Of a DNA stretch of 64,000 bases, positions 7,727 to 16,192 are shown piece after piece (position 1 is the first letter of the stretch; the number at the start of each line of letters is the position of its first letter). This stretch comes from Nitrospirota bacterium (GTDB lineage: Bacteria > JACPQY01), in assembly GCA_016180645.1 (NCBI GenBank), contig JACPAV010000005.1:122917-186916 (forward strand), read 5' to 3'. The notes under the pieces are model-generated. The model was given only the letters and a program-made list of their open reading frames with translations, searched no databases and was not told the origin of the DNA. A program made the position numbers and the translations under genes.

Positions 7727-8959
7727 ATGGAAAAGTGGACAAGTGGACGAGTGCGCGCACATCACGGATGGCCGCTGCTTCACCGCCCGATCACCCGGAC
7801 ACTGGGCCACCTCCAAAAGGATAGCTGCAAAGTGACAGGGGATCTGCTCAACCACCATCGGGAATATCTCGATGACCGCATCGCGCAAGCCCTGTACCGG
7901 AGGGCCATTCGTCGAATCGTTCGACCGGGCGATGTCGTTGTCGACCTCGGAGCGGGCACGGGCATCCACTCCATGGAGGCGTGTAGAGCGGGGGCGAGGA
8001 AGGTGTATGCCCTGGAGTGTGGAGACATGGCCGTGCTTGCGAGGGACATCATCGGCGAATCACCGTTCAGCCGTCGAATCTCCGTCATTCACGAGCACTC
8101 CTCATTCGTGCGGCTGCGGGAAAAAGCGGACGTCATCATTTCCTACCTCGGCCCCAGCGACCTCGTTCGGTCGCTCCCGCCGGCCCGCGCGCGCTTCCTG
8201 CGCCGGGGTGGGCGAACCATTCCCTCCCACCTCCGGTTCCGGTTCGGCCCCGTGGAGGCGCCGGACGTCTACGCGGCGCGAATTGATGCCTGGAGAAGGC
8301 GGAGGGGCGCGGATTTCACGGCCGCGCGCCGATGCGCGGCCAACACGGCCCACACGACCCATTGGCTTCCCTCCCACTTTCTCTCTCGACCTCGCCCCGC
8401 GTTCACCCTCCCGTTGGATCCAGGCGTCCACCGGCCCTGGAAATCCAACGGCACATTCGTTTCCGCGCGCGACGGAACGCTCCACGGGATCGGGCTCTGG
8501 TTCGAGTTCCGGTTGGCCCGGGGGATCTGGCTCTCCACGCGACCCCCGCTCCGGCTGTCACCCGCCGTCCACAGGCACGCCTTTCTCCCGCTCGAACGGC
8601 CGCTGCCGGTGCGGGCCGGGGAGCGCCTGCGGCTCCGTCTGACTCTCCTGCCCGGATTTGAGTGGATGTGGAGATGGAGCGTCCATTCCTCATCTCATGC
8701 GCTTGCCGATCAGTCGTCCTTGGATGGCCTGCTCCTTTCAGCGGATCGAATTCAGGCCGCCGAGGGCTCCGCCCGCACAAGGCTGAACGCCCGCGGTCAA
8801 ATAACACAGTTCGTGCTTGAGAGGTGCCGGAAAGGCCACACCCTGGATCAGATCACCGCGGCCTTGAGCCGCCGCCCTATGACCCTCTCGGGCAACCGCC
8901 GGGAGGCGCTCGACGTCACCCGAAACATTCTCGCCGATTTTGCCCGGCGCCCCAGGTGA
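7727..8959 (+). CDS. PRMT-like SAM methyltransferase with C-terminal PqqD-like domain
   Basis: A 410-residue protein. Residues ~45-200 form a class I SAM methyltransferase resembling protein arginine methyltransferases: HREYLDDRIAQALYRRAI leads into motif I VVDLGAGTGIHSM, and VYALECG supplies the acidic ribose-binding residue. The last ~60 residues (LNARGQITQFVLERC, then TLDQITAALSRR) look like a PqqD/RRE winged helix, the fold that binds RiPP leader peptides; this part is inference from pattern. It heads the plus-strand unit methyltransferase, HPr-kinase-like, cyclase-like, and overlaps the next start by GTGA. A likely role is methylation of a lasso peptide recruited through its leader. GTG at 7832 is an alternative start. 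Confidence 0.7.
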   Translation: MEKWTSGRVRAHHGWPLLHRPITRTLGHLQKDSCKVTGDLLNHHREYLDDRIAQALYRRAIRRIVRPGDVVVDLGAGTGIHSMEACRAGARKVYALECGDMAVLARDIIGESPFSRRISVIHEHSSFVRLREKADVIISYLGPSDLVRSLPPARARFLRRGGRTIPSHLRFRFGPVEAPDVYAARIDAWRRRRGADFTAARRCAANTAHTTHWLPSHFLSRPRPAFTLPLDPGVHRPWKSNGTFVSARDGTLHGIGLWFEFRLARGIWLSTRPPLRLSPAVHRHAFLPLERPLPVRAGERLRLRLTLLPGFEWMWRWSVHSSSHALADQSSLDGLLLSADRIQAAEGSARTRLNARGQITQFVLERCRKGHTLDQITAALSRRPMTLSGNRREALDVTRNILADFARRPR

Positions 8960-9798
8960 AGCCGGAAACCGGGGTCCTGCTTCGCGAACTGGACTCGAAC
9001 GGGGAGGTCTCCTTCGAGGCTCGGGAAGGCCGGGGAGGGTACCGACTCCGATGGCCCCGGCTCGCCACCGTCCACATCACGAAGCGCAAGCAGCGAGTCA
9101 CCGTGATCCCCGAGCGGGGATCCCCCCGCGCCTCGCTTGCTCCCATCCGCCGCATCGCCCGGGCGTATGCGGTCAGCCTCGGCGGCAGGCAGCCTCTCCA
9201 CGCCACCGTGCTCACCGGTCACGGGGGAACGCTCGCCCTCCTCGGGACGCCCGGCGCGGGAAAATCGACACTGGCTCTGGCCATGCTCGACGAAGGTTGG
9301 CGCCTGGTCACTGACGATGTGCTGTTCTACCGGACGCATTCCCGCGCGATCCGACCCGTTCTGCGTCTCCCGATGCTGAAGGTCAGGCCCGACGGCATCG
9401 CGCCGTTCCCGAAGTTCCCCTCGATCCCGCCCCTGAGGCTCCGCGGCAAGCCGCGCTACGATCCTCGTTACGGAAAACTGATGATTCCCCTTCCGAAAAT
9501 CTCTCACGGCGGAAAGATCGATGTGTTTGTTCGCCTGCGCCGCTCGCGCAAGGGGCACATCAGCGGCCGGAGGCTCTCACCGTCCCAATCCACCTTGAAC
9601 CTCATCGTCGCCATGTTCAATGGAGCTCTGCGCCCCCGTCGCGTCCGTATCCGGCAAATCCTGGAGGCCGCATCCCTCGCCTCCAAGGTGCCCGTGTGGG
9701 AGCTCCGATATCCGACGGGAAAGAGACATCTGAAACGCGTGCCGGAGGCGCTGCAAGGCATCCTGCGACAAACTCAAGAGGGCCGAAGCCGGGACTGA
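8956..9798 (+). CDS. HPr-kinase-like protein, candidate lasso peptide kinase (module 1)
   Basis: A 280-residue P-loop kinase of the HPr serine kinase C-terminal type. The Walker A motif is GTPGAGKST near residue 95, followed by WRLVTDDVLFY, the paired-Asp segment typical of the family. Related enzymes in other lasso clusters phosphorylate a Ser of the peptide, the precedent for this call. The GTG start at 8956 overlaps the methyltransferase stop (GTGA), so a longer in-frame extension is rejected. The cyclase-like gene follows after 6 bp. It is clearly paralogous to the product of 18528-19355: both share an LHATV segment before the P-loop and an SPSQ block near the end. Confidence 0.75.
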   Translation: MKPETGVLLRELDSNGEVSFEAREGRGGYRLRWPRLATVHITKRKQRVTVIPERGSPRASLAPIRRIARAYAVSLGGRQPLHATVLTGHGGTLALLGTPGAGKSTLALAMLDEGWRLVTDDVLFYRTHSRAIRPVLRLPMLKVRPDGIAPFPKFPSIPPLRLRGKPRYDPRYGKLMIPLPKISHGGKIDVFVRLRRSRKGHISGRRLSPSQSTLNLIVAMFNGALRPRRVRIRQILEAASLASKVPVWELRYPTGKRHLKRVPEALQGILRQTQEGRSRD

Positions 9799-9804
9799 CC
9801 ACGC

Positions 9805-11469
9805 ATGGGCGGGATCTGCGGCATCCTCAACGCTACCGGCCACGCCTCGACCGGGGATCTGCACACGATGCTGTTCATGCTCTCCCACCGCGGCATCGGC
9901 GCTCCCGGCGCGTGGTCCTCCACCCCCGCGGCGCTCGGTCATTGGGATTCTCACACCCTTGACCCGGAACGTCGGGGGGTCCAGCCCTTTCACGACGGTT
10001 CCAACGGCCCTTGCATCGTCTTCGATGGGCGCCTCGACCACCGGGATGCCTTGCTGTCCGATCTGTGCCTCGATCGCGCAACGGACGTTGAACTCGCGCT
10101 GGCCGCCTACTTGCGTTGGGGAGACGATGCATGGACGCATCTCCTCGGCGACTTCGCGCTGGCCCTCTGGGACCCGCGCGAGGACTGCCTGCTACTGGCG
10201 AGGGACCCCGTCGGCGTCAGGCCTCTCTTTTACTCCGTTTGCCCGACCCGATTCGTTTTCGCCTCGGAGGCCAAAGCGATTCTGGCTATGACGGATGTCG
10301 TTCGCGCTCCGGATCCGGAGAGCATGGCGGAACTGAAGCGATATCGTTTCCGCCGTCATGAGTACACGTTTTTCCAAGGTATCCTCCGGGTGCGCCCCGG
10401 CCAGAGGCTCAGAGTCGACCGGCGAGGCATCGACCGGCGCGCATTCTGGAAGCCCGTGTGCTCCCCTCGCCCGAACGGCATGGAGCCGGAGGAGGCCCAC
10501 AACCAATTCAGAAGACTCTTCATCGAGGCGGTGCGAGACCGGCTTCCGGCCCGCGGAACGGCGGCGATCATGCTGTCCGGAGGTTTGGACTCCTCTTCCA
10601 TTGCGGTGGCCGCCTCCCATGCCCGCGGTCTGAAGACGACCGGCTGCCCCGCGCGTCTGGAAGCCTACACGCTGCTCTGGAAGGATGGAGAGGACGAACG
10701 ACGCCTGAGCCGGATCGCGGCCGAGAAGGCCGGCCTCCACGTATCCCCTGTGATGTTGGACGATGTGGAACTCGATCCCACCCCCGCGTTGGTCTTCGAA
10801 CACGAGACGCCGCTTCTCAACCCCATCGACCAGGTCTACGGCAAGCTGTACCGCGCGGCGGCCGCAGCCGGTCATCGCATCCTTCTGAACGGAGAATGGG
10901 GAGATGACCTCCTCCACGGCGGGGCCTTCCTGGCCGACCTTCTCGTCTCGGGGCGCTGGAAGGCATTCGCAAGGCAGATCCGGGGTTTCCGCGACAACGA
11001 GGGGATCCCCATTCGCTCGATGTTGCGCTACCTCCTCGAATGCCTTCTCCTGCCGCGCCGGGATACCCCGAAATTCGCCACCCACGCTCAAGAGCAAATC
11101 TACGAAGCGGTCTTTGTCCCTCTCAAACTGCTGGCCATCGAGAACCTCGAACGCGGGGCCGCCGCGCATGGCATCGAAATCAGACTTCCCTATCTGGATC
11201 TCCGGCTCATCGAATTCCTGTTTCGGGTCCCCGGCGAATGGCTCGCTGAGGAAGGAATCGGCAAACAACCGCTTCGGAAAGGTTTGGCCGACCTGCTGCC
11301 CGGGGAGATTTCCGGACAGCCCCGCAAAGACAATACGCCCTTGTTCCGCGTGCCCTCGACCTTCCCGGCGTCAGGACGGGAGGGCGATATGAGAGCCTAC
11401 TCTTCCGCCTGGTCCGCCAAGGCGGAAAGCGAATGGCGATCCGTCTGGTTCGGCCGGCCGGCTAAGTAG
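9805..11469 (+). CDS. asparagine-synthetase-like cyclase (lasso C-type), plus-strand copy 1
   Basis: A 554-residue asparagine synthetase B-family protein: N-terminal class II glutaminase fold (MGGICGIL start, FDGRLDHRD, LLARDPVGVRPLFY) and a C-terminal ATP-binding domain with PP-loop SGGLDSSS from residue 258. Residue 2 is Gly, not the nucleophilic Cys of true glutaminases, as in lasso cyclases, which adenylate a side-chain carboxylate and close an isopeptide bond. It follows an HPr-kinase-like gene and converges on the first lasso precursor. It groups with the product of 19352-20986 rather than with the two minus-strand cyclases, so it may carry out a second step. No precursor sits on its own strand. 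Confidence 0.8.
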   Translation: MGGICGILNATGHASTGDLHTMLFMLSHRGIGAPGAWSSTPAALGHWDSHTLDPERRGVQPFHDGSNGPCIVFDGRLDHRDALLSDLCLDRATDVELALAAYLRWGDDAWTHLLGDFALALWDPREDCLLLARDPVGVRPLFYSVCPTRFVFASEAKAILAMTDVVRAPDPESMAELKRYRFRRHEYTFFQGILRVRPGQRLRVDRRGIDRRAFWKPVCSPRPNGMEPEEAHNQFRRLFIEAVRDRLPARGTAAIMLSGGLDSSSIAVAASHARGLKTTGCPARLEAYTLLWKDGEDERRLSRIAAEKAGLHVSPVMLDDVELDPTPALVFEHETPLLNPIDQVYGKLYRAAAAAGHRILLNGEWGDDLLHGGAFLADLLVSGRWKAFARQIRGFRDNEGIPIRSMLRYLLECLLLPRRDTPKFATHAQEQIYEAVFVPLKLLAIENLERGAAAHGIEIRLPYLDLRLIEFLFRVPGEWLAEEGIGKQPLRKGLADLLPGEISGQPRKDNTPLFRVPSTFPASGREGDMRAYSSAWSAKAESEWRSVWFGRPAK

Positions 11470-11520
11470 CAGAGCGTTCAGGCTCTGCAAGCAGATGCGC
11501 GCAAAGACTCTTGTGCGCAT
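11469..11520. terminator. bidirectional terminator-like double hairpin
   Basis: Two hairpins fill the gap between the convergent cyclase and lasso precursor. The first has 7-bp arms GCAGAGC/GCTCTGC (11469-11475 and 11482-11488); the second has arms ATGCGC/GCGCAT (11495-11500 and 11515-11520) extended by an inner CAA/TTG. Neither has a clear U-tract, so this is a moderate call. Confidence 0.45.
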
Positions 11521-11522
11521 CC

Positions 11523-11717
11523 TTAGTTATGGTTGCTGAAGGCGGTCTTGTTCGTCGGATCTTTTTCGATGGATCCCCCTCCCCCGCGCGTCAACGCCGT
11601 CAGATCGCCGTATTCAATCAGCCGTGGAGCGGCGTAGCGTTGCCGAAGGCCGGTTGGACCGGCACTCCGGAGGGATCCAACGCCTGTGCCCTTCGAGCGT
11701 CTCCGCTTTTGAACCAT
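11523..11717 (-). CDS. lasso peptide precursor 1
   Basis: A 64-residue precursor. The leader contains YAAPRLIEYGDLTALT, matching the YxxPxLxxxG recognition motif of lasso leaders and ending with the Thr that marks position -2 of the cleavage site. Predicted cleavage after Thr-Arg gives the core GGGGSIEKDPTNKTAFSNHN. Gly1 can close on Asp9 (9-residue ring, most canonical) or Glu7 (7-residue ring). The ATG at 11717 has a strong GGGAGGAAGC ribosome site. The first 100 bp overlap the 3' end of the cyclase gene in another frame, so the two are probably coupled. An in-frame upstream extension is rejected. Both pathway context and motif support the call. Confidence 0.9.
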   Translation of the reverse strand: MVQKRRRSKGTGVGSLRSAGPTGLRQRYAAPRLIEYGDLTALTRGGGGSIEKDPTNKTAFSNHN

Positions 11718-13414
11718 GCTTCCTCCCAAGAGTTTCTCGCTGCCGCCCGCCAGAGCCTCATGGCCCCGCCGGGAGTTCCGTTCTTGTAGCCACATTCGGC
11801 CAGTTTGTTCGCCCAGAAAGCCGTGGCCACCGCCTTGCTGCGCCGCGCCGCGGTTCGCTCCGGAAGGATGCCTCTCAAACCCTCACGAAGGAGCCGTTTC
11901 CCAACCCCTGCCCGAATCCGCATCCCGGCAGGCATCCTGAATACCAGTTCGACCAAACGCCGGTCCAGAAAAGGAAAACAAACTTCCACCCCTTGATACG
12001 CGGCGCCCATGTCGAACGATTCCAGCGTCATCGTATGGTAGCAGCCGAAGAGGGAGCCGTAAAGTTCCCTTTGATTGCACGTGGGGAAGACCGGACCTCC
12101 GGTGTTGGGCAGAAGCAGATACCGGAGCGCCCGCATCAACGCCGCCCTCCAATTCCCGACGTCGCTTTCCCCGATCCGTCGGATCTCCCGGTAGAACTCC
12201 ACCGGCCGGCCGGCCCGGATCAGGTCCCCAAGAAAACTCATGCCGGCCATCATCTGATCGCCCCAGAATCCGGTGAACACCCTTCGCGCGCCCCGCTTCG
12301 CCGCCGCCCCGAACATGCCGACGTAAAGATTCGGATCCTGCACCTCCACGAACGGCGACTCCAATTCGACCGCAAGCCGGTCCAGATGGTCCGTCGGCCG
12401 GATATCGTCCGCGTCCACCACCGCATTCGGAAGCTTCAGACACGCCGCGGCCGGCCCAAAATGTTCCCTCTCATTCTCAAACGCGCCAAAAACGACCGAC
12501 TGTGTGTGCAGGCGGGATCGGTCCTCACCTTGTGCCACGTGCGAAGCGGCAGCGGCGATGGAGGTGGAGTCCAAGCCTCCCGAAAGCGTGAAGACAACGT
12601 TTCCCTCCTTGGGAATTCTCCGCCGAACGCCCTCCACAAATACCTTTCGGAAACGGCTCAACCACGCGGACTCGCTCAAACCTCCCATGGGCGGCCCGTG
12701 GGGAGGAACCCAATACGTCTCGCACCGCAAACGGTCCTCCTCTACGCGCATTCGCTCTCCGGGCAGAACGCGCCGTATCCCCTCGAAGAAACTGTTCTCC
12801 AGTGCTCGGAACTTGAACCGCTCGTATTCCGCCATTTTCAGTTCGCTTGGCCGGCACGGGACCCCCGGCACGGCCAGAATGGCTTTGGCTTCCGACGCGA
12901 AGATGAATCTTCGCCCATCCCGATAGTAGAAAAGAGGCTTGACCCCCAGGGGATCTCGGGCCAGCATGAGGCGGCCGCGTGGTCCATCCCACACCGCCAG
13001 AGCGAAATCCCCGAACAGCCACTTGGGGAGGTCCCACTCGAACTGCCGATACGCCGCCGCCAGCGCGCCTTCGGTGGTTCTCCTCAGATCCGCCGACGAG
13101 GCGGCCGTGTTCGAGCGGCGCGGGAAACCCTCATGCCCGCGTGCGCTGCCTTCGCGCCCTCGCCCCGCCGCGCGGCTGATCACATCCACGTTGTCGATCC
13201 GGCCGTCCATCACCATACTGACCCCATCGGAGCTCAGCGGGCGGAAGGTCGTCTCATCGACCACCATGAGGGCGTGGACGAGTCCAACGGGGCCATCGCG
13301 AACGATCTTCAACCCGTCGGGCGCCCGGTGCCGAAGGGCATACCCCATCCGCTCCAAATGATCCGCGGGAGCCCCGCGGCCGTCCACCTGGAGAATACCG
13401 GCTATGCCGCTCAC
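11618..13414 (-). CDS. lasso peptide cyclase (asparagine-synthetase family), minus-strand copy 1
   Basis: A 598-residue AsnB-family enzyme that should adenylate the ring Asp/Glu side chain of precursor 1 and join it to the core N terminus. The glutaminase-like domain starts MSGIAGIL with Ser at position 2 instead of catalytic Cys; MVMDGRIDN and LMLARDPLGVKPLFY follow; the synthetase PP-loop is LSGGLDSTS. The start is GTG 13414, chosen because the family begins at this SGIAGIL block. It lies 31 bp after the B1 gene, and its 3' end encloses the start of precursor 1. It is closest in pattern to 21103-22830. The ~35 residues beyond the conserved WEEAWF end are probably there because of the overlap. 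Confidence 0.9.
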   Translation of the reverse strand: MSGIAGILQVDGRGAPADHLERMGYALRHRAPDGLKIVRDGPVGLVHALMVVDETTFRPLSSDGVSMVMDGRIDNVDVISRAAGRGREGSARGHEGFPRRSNTAASSADLRRTTEGALAAAYRQFEWDLPKWLFGDFALAVWDGPRGRLMLARDPLGVKPLFYYRDGRRFIFASEAKAILAVPGVPCRPSELKMAEYERFKFRALENSFFEGIRRVLPGERMRVEEDRLRCETYWVPPHGPPMGGLSESAWLSRFRKVFVEGVRRRIPKEGNVVFTLSGGLDSTSIAAAASHVAQGEDRSRLHTQSVVFGAFENEREHFGPAAACLKLPNAVVDADDIRPTDHLDRLAVELESPFVEVQDPNLYVGMFGAAAKRGARRVFTGFWGDQMMAGMSFLGDLIRAGRPVEFYREIRRIGESDVGNWRAALMRALRYLLLPNTGGPVFPTCNQRELYGSLFGCYHTMTLESFDMGAAYQGVEVCFPFLDRRLVELVFRMPAGMRIRAGVGKRLLREGLRGILPERTAARRSKAVATAFWANKLAECGYKNGTPGGAMRLWRAAARNSWEEAWFKSGDARRAQALDPSGVPVQPAFGNATPLHG

Positions 13415-13445
13415 AACACCCCCATCGCCACTGGATTCGAAAGAA

Positions 13446-13739
13446 CTATCGGAGGCGAACCAACCCCTTGCCCGCAAGCGTCCGCGCCAGCGTGAGGATG
13501 TCGCGTTGGGCCCGCTCCGCCGTTACGCGGTAGTTCCGCAACAGTCTCCTGCCGATCGCCTCAACGGCCTCCCCGCGCGCGATCCCTTTCCATATCAGCG
13601 CCGCGGCATCTTGGAGACCGTAATACCTTCCCTTCCGGAGGTCCAGAAGAACGATTTCTCCTCCCACTTCGCGCCAGACCACATCCGGGGAGATCATCGC
13701 CCGCGATCCTACGCTGATTCTCCTTTTGTGATGCGCCAT
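13446..13739 (-). CDS. lasso leader-recognition protein B1 (PqqD-like RRE)
   Basis: A 97-residue PqqD-family protein: VVWREVGGEIVLLDLRKGRYYGLQ is cut short here to its hallmarks, a beta-rich start followed by GRYYGLQDAAALIW and the helix-turn-helix AIGRRLL. In lasso biosynthesis this RiPP recognition element binds the YxxPxLxxxG leader and delivers it to the B2 protease. It abuts the B2 stop directly (13740) and precedes the cyclase by 31 bp. It is the only stand-alone lasso-type RRE here, so it probably serves both lasso precursors, whose leaders carry the same YxAPRLIxYGDL motif. Confidence 0.9.
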   Translation of the reverse strand: MAHHKRRISVGSRAMISPDVVWREVGGEIVLLDLRKGRYYGLQDAAALIWKGIARGEAVEAIGRRLLRNYRVTAERAQRDILTLARTLAGKGLVRLR

Positions 13740-14231
13740 TCAGACCGCGCTCGTATTCAGGCGGCTGCCGGCGCGCAGCCGGCTGCCCTTGAGGGTTTCG
13801 CGCGAGGAGGACGCGGCGACTGCCAGAAGGGGCTTCACTCGGCCGAACCGTCCGGCCCGCATCACGTCACGGCTCCCCTCCCGCACCCAGGCATGCCCGT
13901 GCAGTCGACCTCTCTCCGGCCTCGCTGAGAGTCGCAACTCGACTCCAGGCGCCCCTCCCAAGAGCCAGTAGGCCGACAGTGCCCGGCGAAGGCAGGAACG
14001 CTCCCCCGGCACGAGGGGGTCCACCCTTTCAATCCAATGCGTGACCGCCGCAACATCCGAATCGACCGGTGCAGCGTGGTCGGCCCGCCATTGCAAGGCC
14101 CGGAGAATGATTTTGAAGGACACGACTCGGAGGGCCAGTTCGCAGACTCCCACGGCGGCGAGAGCGCGCACCGCGCGTCGCCTCTCGCGGGCTTCCAGGC
14201 GCCGGAAGCGCTGAAGCCGACCACGGCTCAT
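13740..14231 (-). CDS. lasso leader protease B2 (transglutaminase-like)
   Basis: A 163-residue cysteine protease of the lasso B2 family (Transglut_core3 type). The catalytic Cys80 is in GERSCLRRALSAYWLL and the catalytic His113 in LHGHAWV, the usual spacing. It cuts precursors after the leader, just past the conserved Thr. ATG 14231 overlaps the ABC transporter stop as ATGA, which indicates coupling; an in-frame extension upstream is rejected because the family starts here. The Arg-rich C-terminal tail (about residues 148-163) is not part of the conserved fold. It is the only leader protease in the island, so both lasso precursors, and perhaps the radical-SAM precursor, may depend on it. Confidence 0.9.
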   Translation of the reverse strand: MSRGRLQRFRRLEARERRRAVRALAAVGVCELALRVVSFKIILRALQWRADHAAPVDSDVAAVTHWIERVDPLVPGERSCLRRALSAYWLLGGAPGVELRLSARPERGRLHGHAWVREGSRDVMRAGRFGRVKPLLAVAASSSRETLKGSRLRAGSRLNTSAV

Positions 14232-16009
14232 GCCGATGATCGCGCCAGTGCGATCGGCCGAGTCTGGCGTTCCTCGGCCCGGACATGCAGCATCCACAGG
14301 TGGTGATAAAGCCCTCCACGCGCCAGGAGATCGTCATGCGTCCCTTGTTCGATGATTCGGCCTGCATCCATCGCGAGAATAATATCCGCGTGTCGGATCG
14401 TGCTCAAGCGATGCGCCACGGCGAGAACGGTCCTCCCCCTCCCCCATTCGGCGATCGCGTCCTGCACTCGCCGGTCCGTCTCGCTGTCCAGAGCGGACGT
14501 CGCTTCATCCAGAAGGAGAACCCGGGGGTCCTTCAGAACGGCCCGCGCGATGGCAATCCGCTGCCGCTCTCCCCCGGAAAGCATCACCCCCCTCTGTCCG
14601 ATCACGGTGTCCAGCCCTCGCGGCAGCGCCCGGATGAATTCCGTGACGCACGCGATTCGACAGGCATCCTCAATCTCTTTCTCGGTGGCGTCCAGCTTTC
14701 CATAACAAAGGTTTTCGCTCACCGTTCCCCCAAAGAGGATCGTCTCTTGAGGAACCCACGCGATCTGGCGATACAGACTTTCCTTCCGAACCGTCCGAAT
14801 ATCCTCGCCGTCCATCTCGATGCTCCCCGCGGACGGTTCGTAGAACCCGTGGATCAGTTGGATGAGAGTACTCTTCCCCCCGCCCGTCGGACCGACGACC
14901 GCCGCCACGCTCCCCGCCGGAATGTCCAGGCTCACGCCTCGAAGCACCGGGGGACCGTCGGGGTAGGAAAACTCGACCTCCCTCACACGAATTCGACCTC
15001 GCAGGCGTGGAAGGGCTCTCGCTTCGGTCGGCTTCGTCGGGTCTCCCGGTGTCTCCAGGAGCGAGAGCACACGCTCCGAGGCGCCTTGCGCCTCCTTCAG
15101 ACGACCCACAAGGCTGGTGGCGGTGATGAAGGGTCCCATGAGGAGACCGCCATACAGGGCGAAGGCCACCAGATCTCCCGCGCTCATCCCCCCCTCGATG
15201 ACCTGCACACCTCCGTACCACACCATCCCCGCCGCTCCCATCACCCCCAGGAGCGTCAGCCCCGGGGCCAGGATGGCATTCACCGCCGCCCTGCGGAGAG
15301 CAAATCGGACCCCTTCCCACACTTGGGTCCCGAACCGTTCCGCCTCGAATTCTTCCCGTTGGAACGATCGCACGGCGCGGATGGAGGAGAGCGCTTCCTC
15401 CGCGGTGGAAAGCGCCTCGGCCGAGCGATCATGGTAGTCGCGCGAGAGCCGCCGCATTCTCCGGCCGGACCACTTCGCCGCCACCACAACGGCCGGGACG
15501 ACCGCCAGAACCCAGAGCGAGAGGCGCGCGTTGAGATAGATCAGCAGGGCCGTCGCCCCCGAGAACGTTACCGCATGCCTGGCCAACTCCGAAGGCACGG
15601 TTTCCAGGAAGCTCTGGAGGGCGCCCACGTCGTTGGAGAGGCGCGACACGAGCTCTCCCGTCTTGTGACGCGAGAAATAGTCGAACGGTTGCGCCTCCAA
15701 CCGCTCGAAGAGCCGGACCTTGAGCCGCGCGCCCACCCGCTGCCCGAACCGAACAACCAAGTAGGCATGACCCACTCCGAATCCGGCCTGGAGAATGTAG
15801 AGGGCGCCGACCACGGCCATCACGCCGGGAAGCGCGGCGAGATTCTTCTCCGAGGCGATGACATCCACCAAGCGCCTGGCCTGCCACAAAAGAACCAGAT
15901 TCGCGCCGGCGCCGAGCATCTGCAGGGCCGACGCCGCCAAAAGGGAGGGGGTCTCGGGCCGAACGAACGGAACGAGACTGCGCAGAAATCCCGGCAAACT
16001 TCCGGTCAA
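14228..16009 (-). CDS. ABC transporter (fused permease-ATPase), RiPP exporter
   Basis: A 593-residue half-transporter of the MsbA/lasso D type. Six membrane helices span about residues 20-310, followed by an ATPase with Walker A VVGPTGGGKST, signature LSGGERQRIAIARA and Walker B VLLLDEATSALD. It lacks an N-terminal C39 peptidase domain, so it exports but does not cut leaders; this agrees with a separate B2 protease. The TTG start at 16009 overlaps the stop of the radical-SAM precursor gene as TTGA, coupling exporter translation to that precursor. It is the only exporter in the island and probably carries the lasso and the radical-SAM products. Confidence 0.9.
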   Translation of the reverse strand: MTGSLPGFLRSLVPFVRPETPSLLAASALQMLGAGANLVLLWQARRLVDVIASEKNLAALPGVMAVVGALYILQAGFGVGHAYLVVRFGQRVGARLKVRLFERLEAQPFDYFSRHKTGELVSRLSNDVGALQSFLETVPSELARHAVTFSGATALLIYLNARLSLWVLAVVPAVVVAAKWSGRRMRRLSRDYHDRSAEALSTAEEALSSIRAVRSFQREEFEAERFGTQVWEGVRFALRRAAVNAILAPGLTLLGVMGAAGMVWYGGVQVIEGGMSAGDLVAFALYGGLLMGPFITATSLVGRLKEAQGASERVLSLLETPGDPTKPTEARALPRLRGRIRVREVEFSYPDGPPVLRGVSLDIPAGSVAAVVGPTGGGKSTLIQLIHGFYEPSAGSIEMDGEDIRTVRKESLYRQIAWVPQETILFGGTVSENLCYGKLDATEKEIEDACRIACVTEFIRALPRGLDTVIGQRGVMLSGGERQRIAIARAVLKDPRVLLLDEATSALDSETDRRVQDAIAEWGRGRTVLAVAHRLSTIRHADIILAMDAGRIIEQGTHDDLLARGGLYHHLWMLHVRAEERQTRPIALARSSA

Positions 16010-16179
16010 TCTCGGGTCTTGACGCAGCTCGCGTTCCCAACCGTGCGGCAGGTGAAACCCGGAGATCGCGAGGAGTCACAGACGATCGCCAACGCCTCGA
16101 CCATCTTGCTGTAGACGAGTTCGGGTTTCTTATACGGCTTCCGGCCTATCGGTGATTTCCGATCTTGATTCTTCATCAT
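16006..16179 (-). CDS. three-Cys RiPP precursor for the adjacent radical SAM enzyme
   Basis: A 57-residue peptide gene. It has a basic leader with RKPYKKPELVYS, a Y-x-K-P-E-L motif that fits PqqD-type recognition, then a short hydrophobic stretch VEALAIVC and a Cys-containing C terminus with Cys34, Cys44 and Cys52 (spacings 9 and 7). It lies 13 bp after the radical SAM gene and ends inside the TTG start of the exporter, the classical position of a substrate gene. A GAAGGGA Shine-Dalgarno precedes ATG 16179; a second ATG follows at 16176. Thioether or carbon-carbon crosslinks at Cys-flanked residues are plausible but unproven. Confidence rests on position, leader motif and translational coupling. 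Confidence 0.75.
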   Translation of the reverse strand: MMKNQDRKSPIGRKPYKKPELVYSKMVEALAIVCDSSRSPGFTCRTVGNASCVKTRD

Positions 16180-16192
16180 TCGATCCCTTCGG

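Noticed and set aside
11624-13495. 623-residue plus-strand frame
   Set aside because: Antisense to the lasso cyclase; composition is Arg/Pro-rich without any domain.
14285-16114. 609-residue plus-strand frame
   Set aside because: Antisense to the ABC exporter and the three-Cys precursor; no domain, and Arg/His/Pro-rich as expected for a shadow frame.
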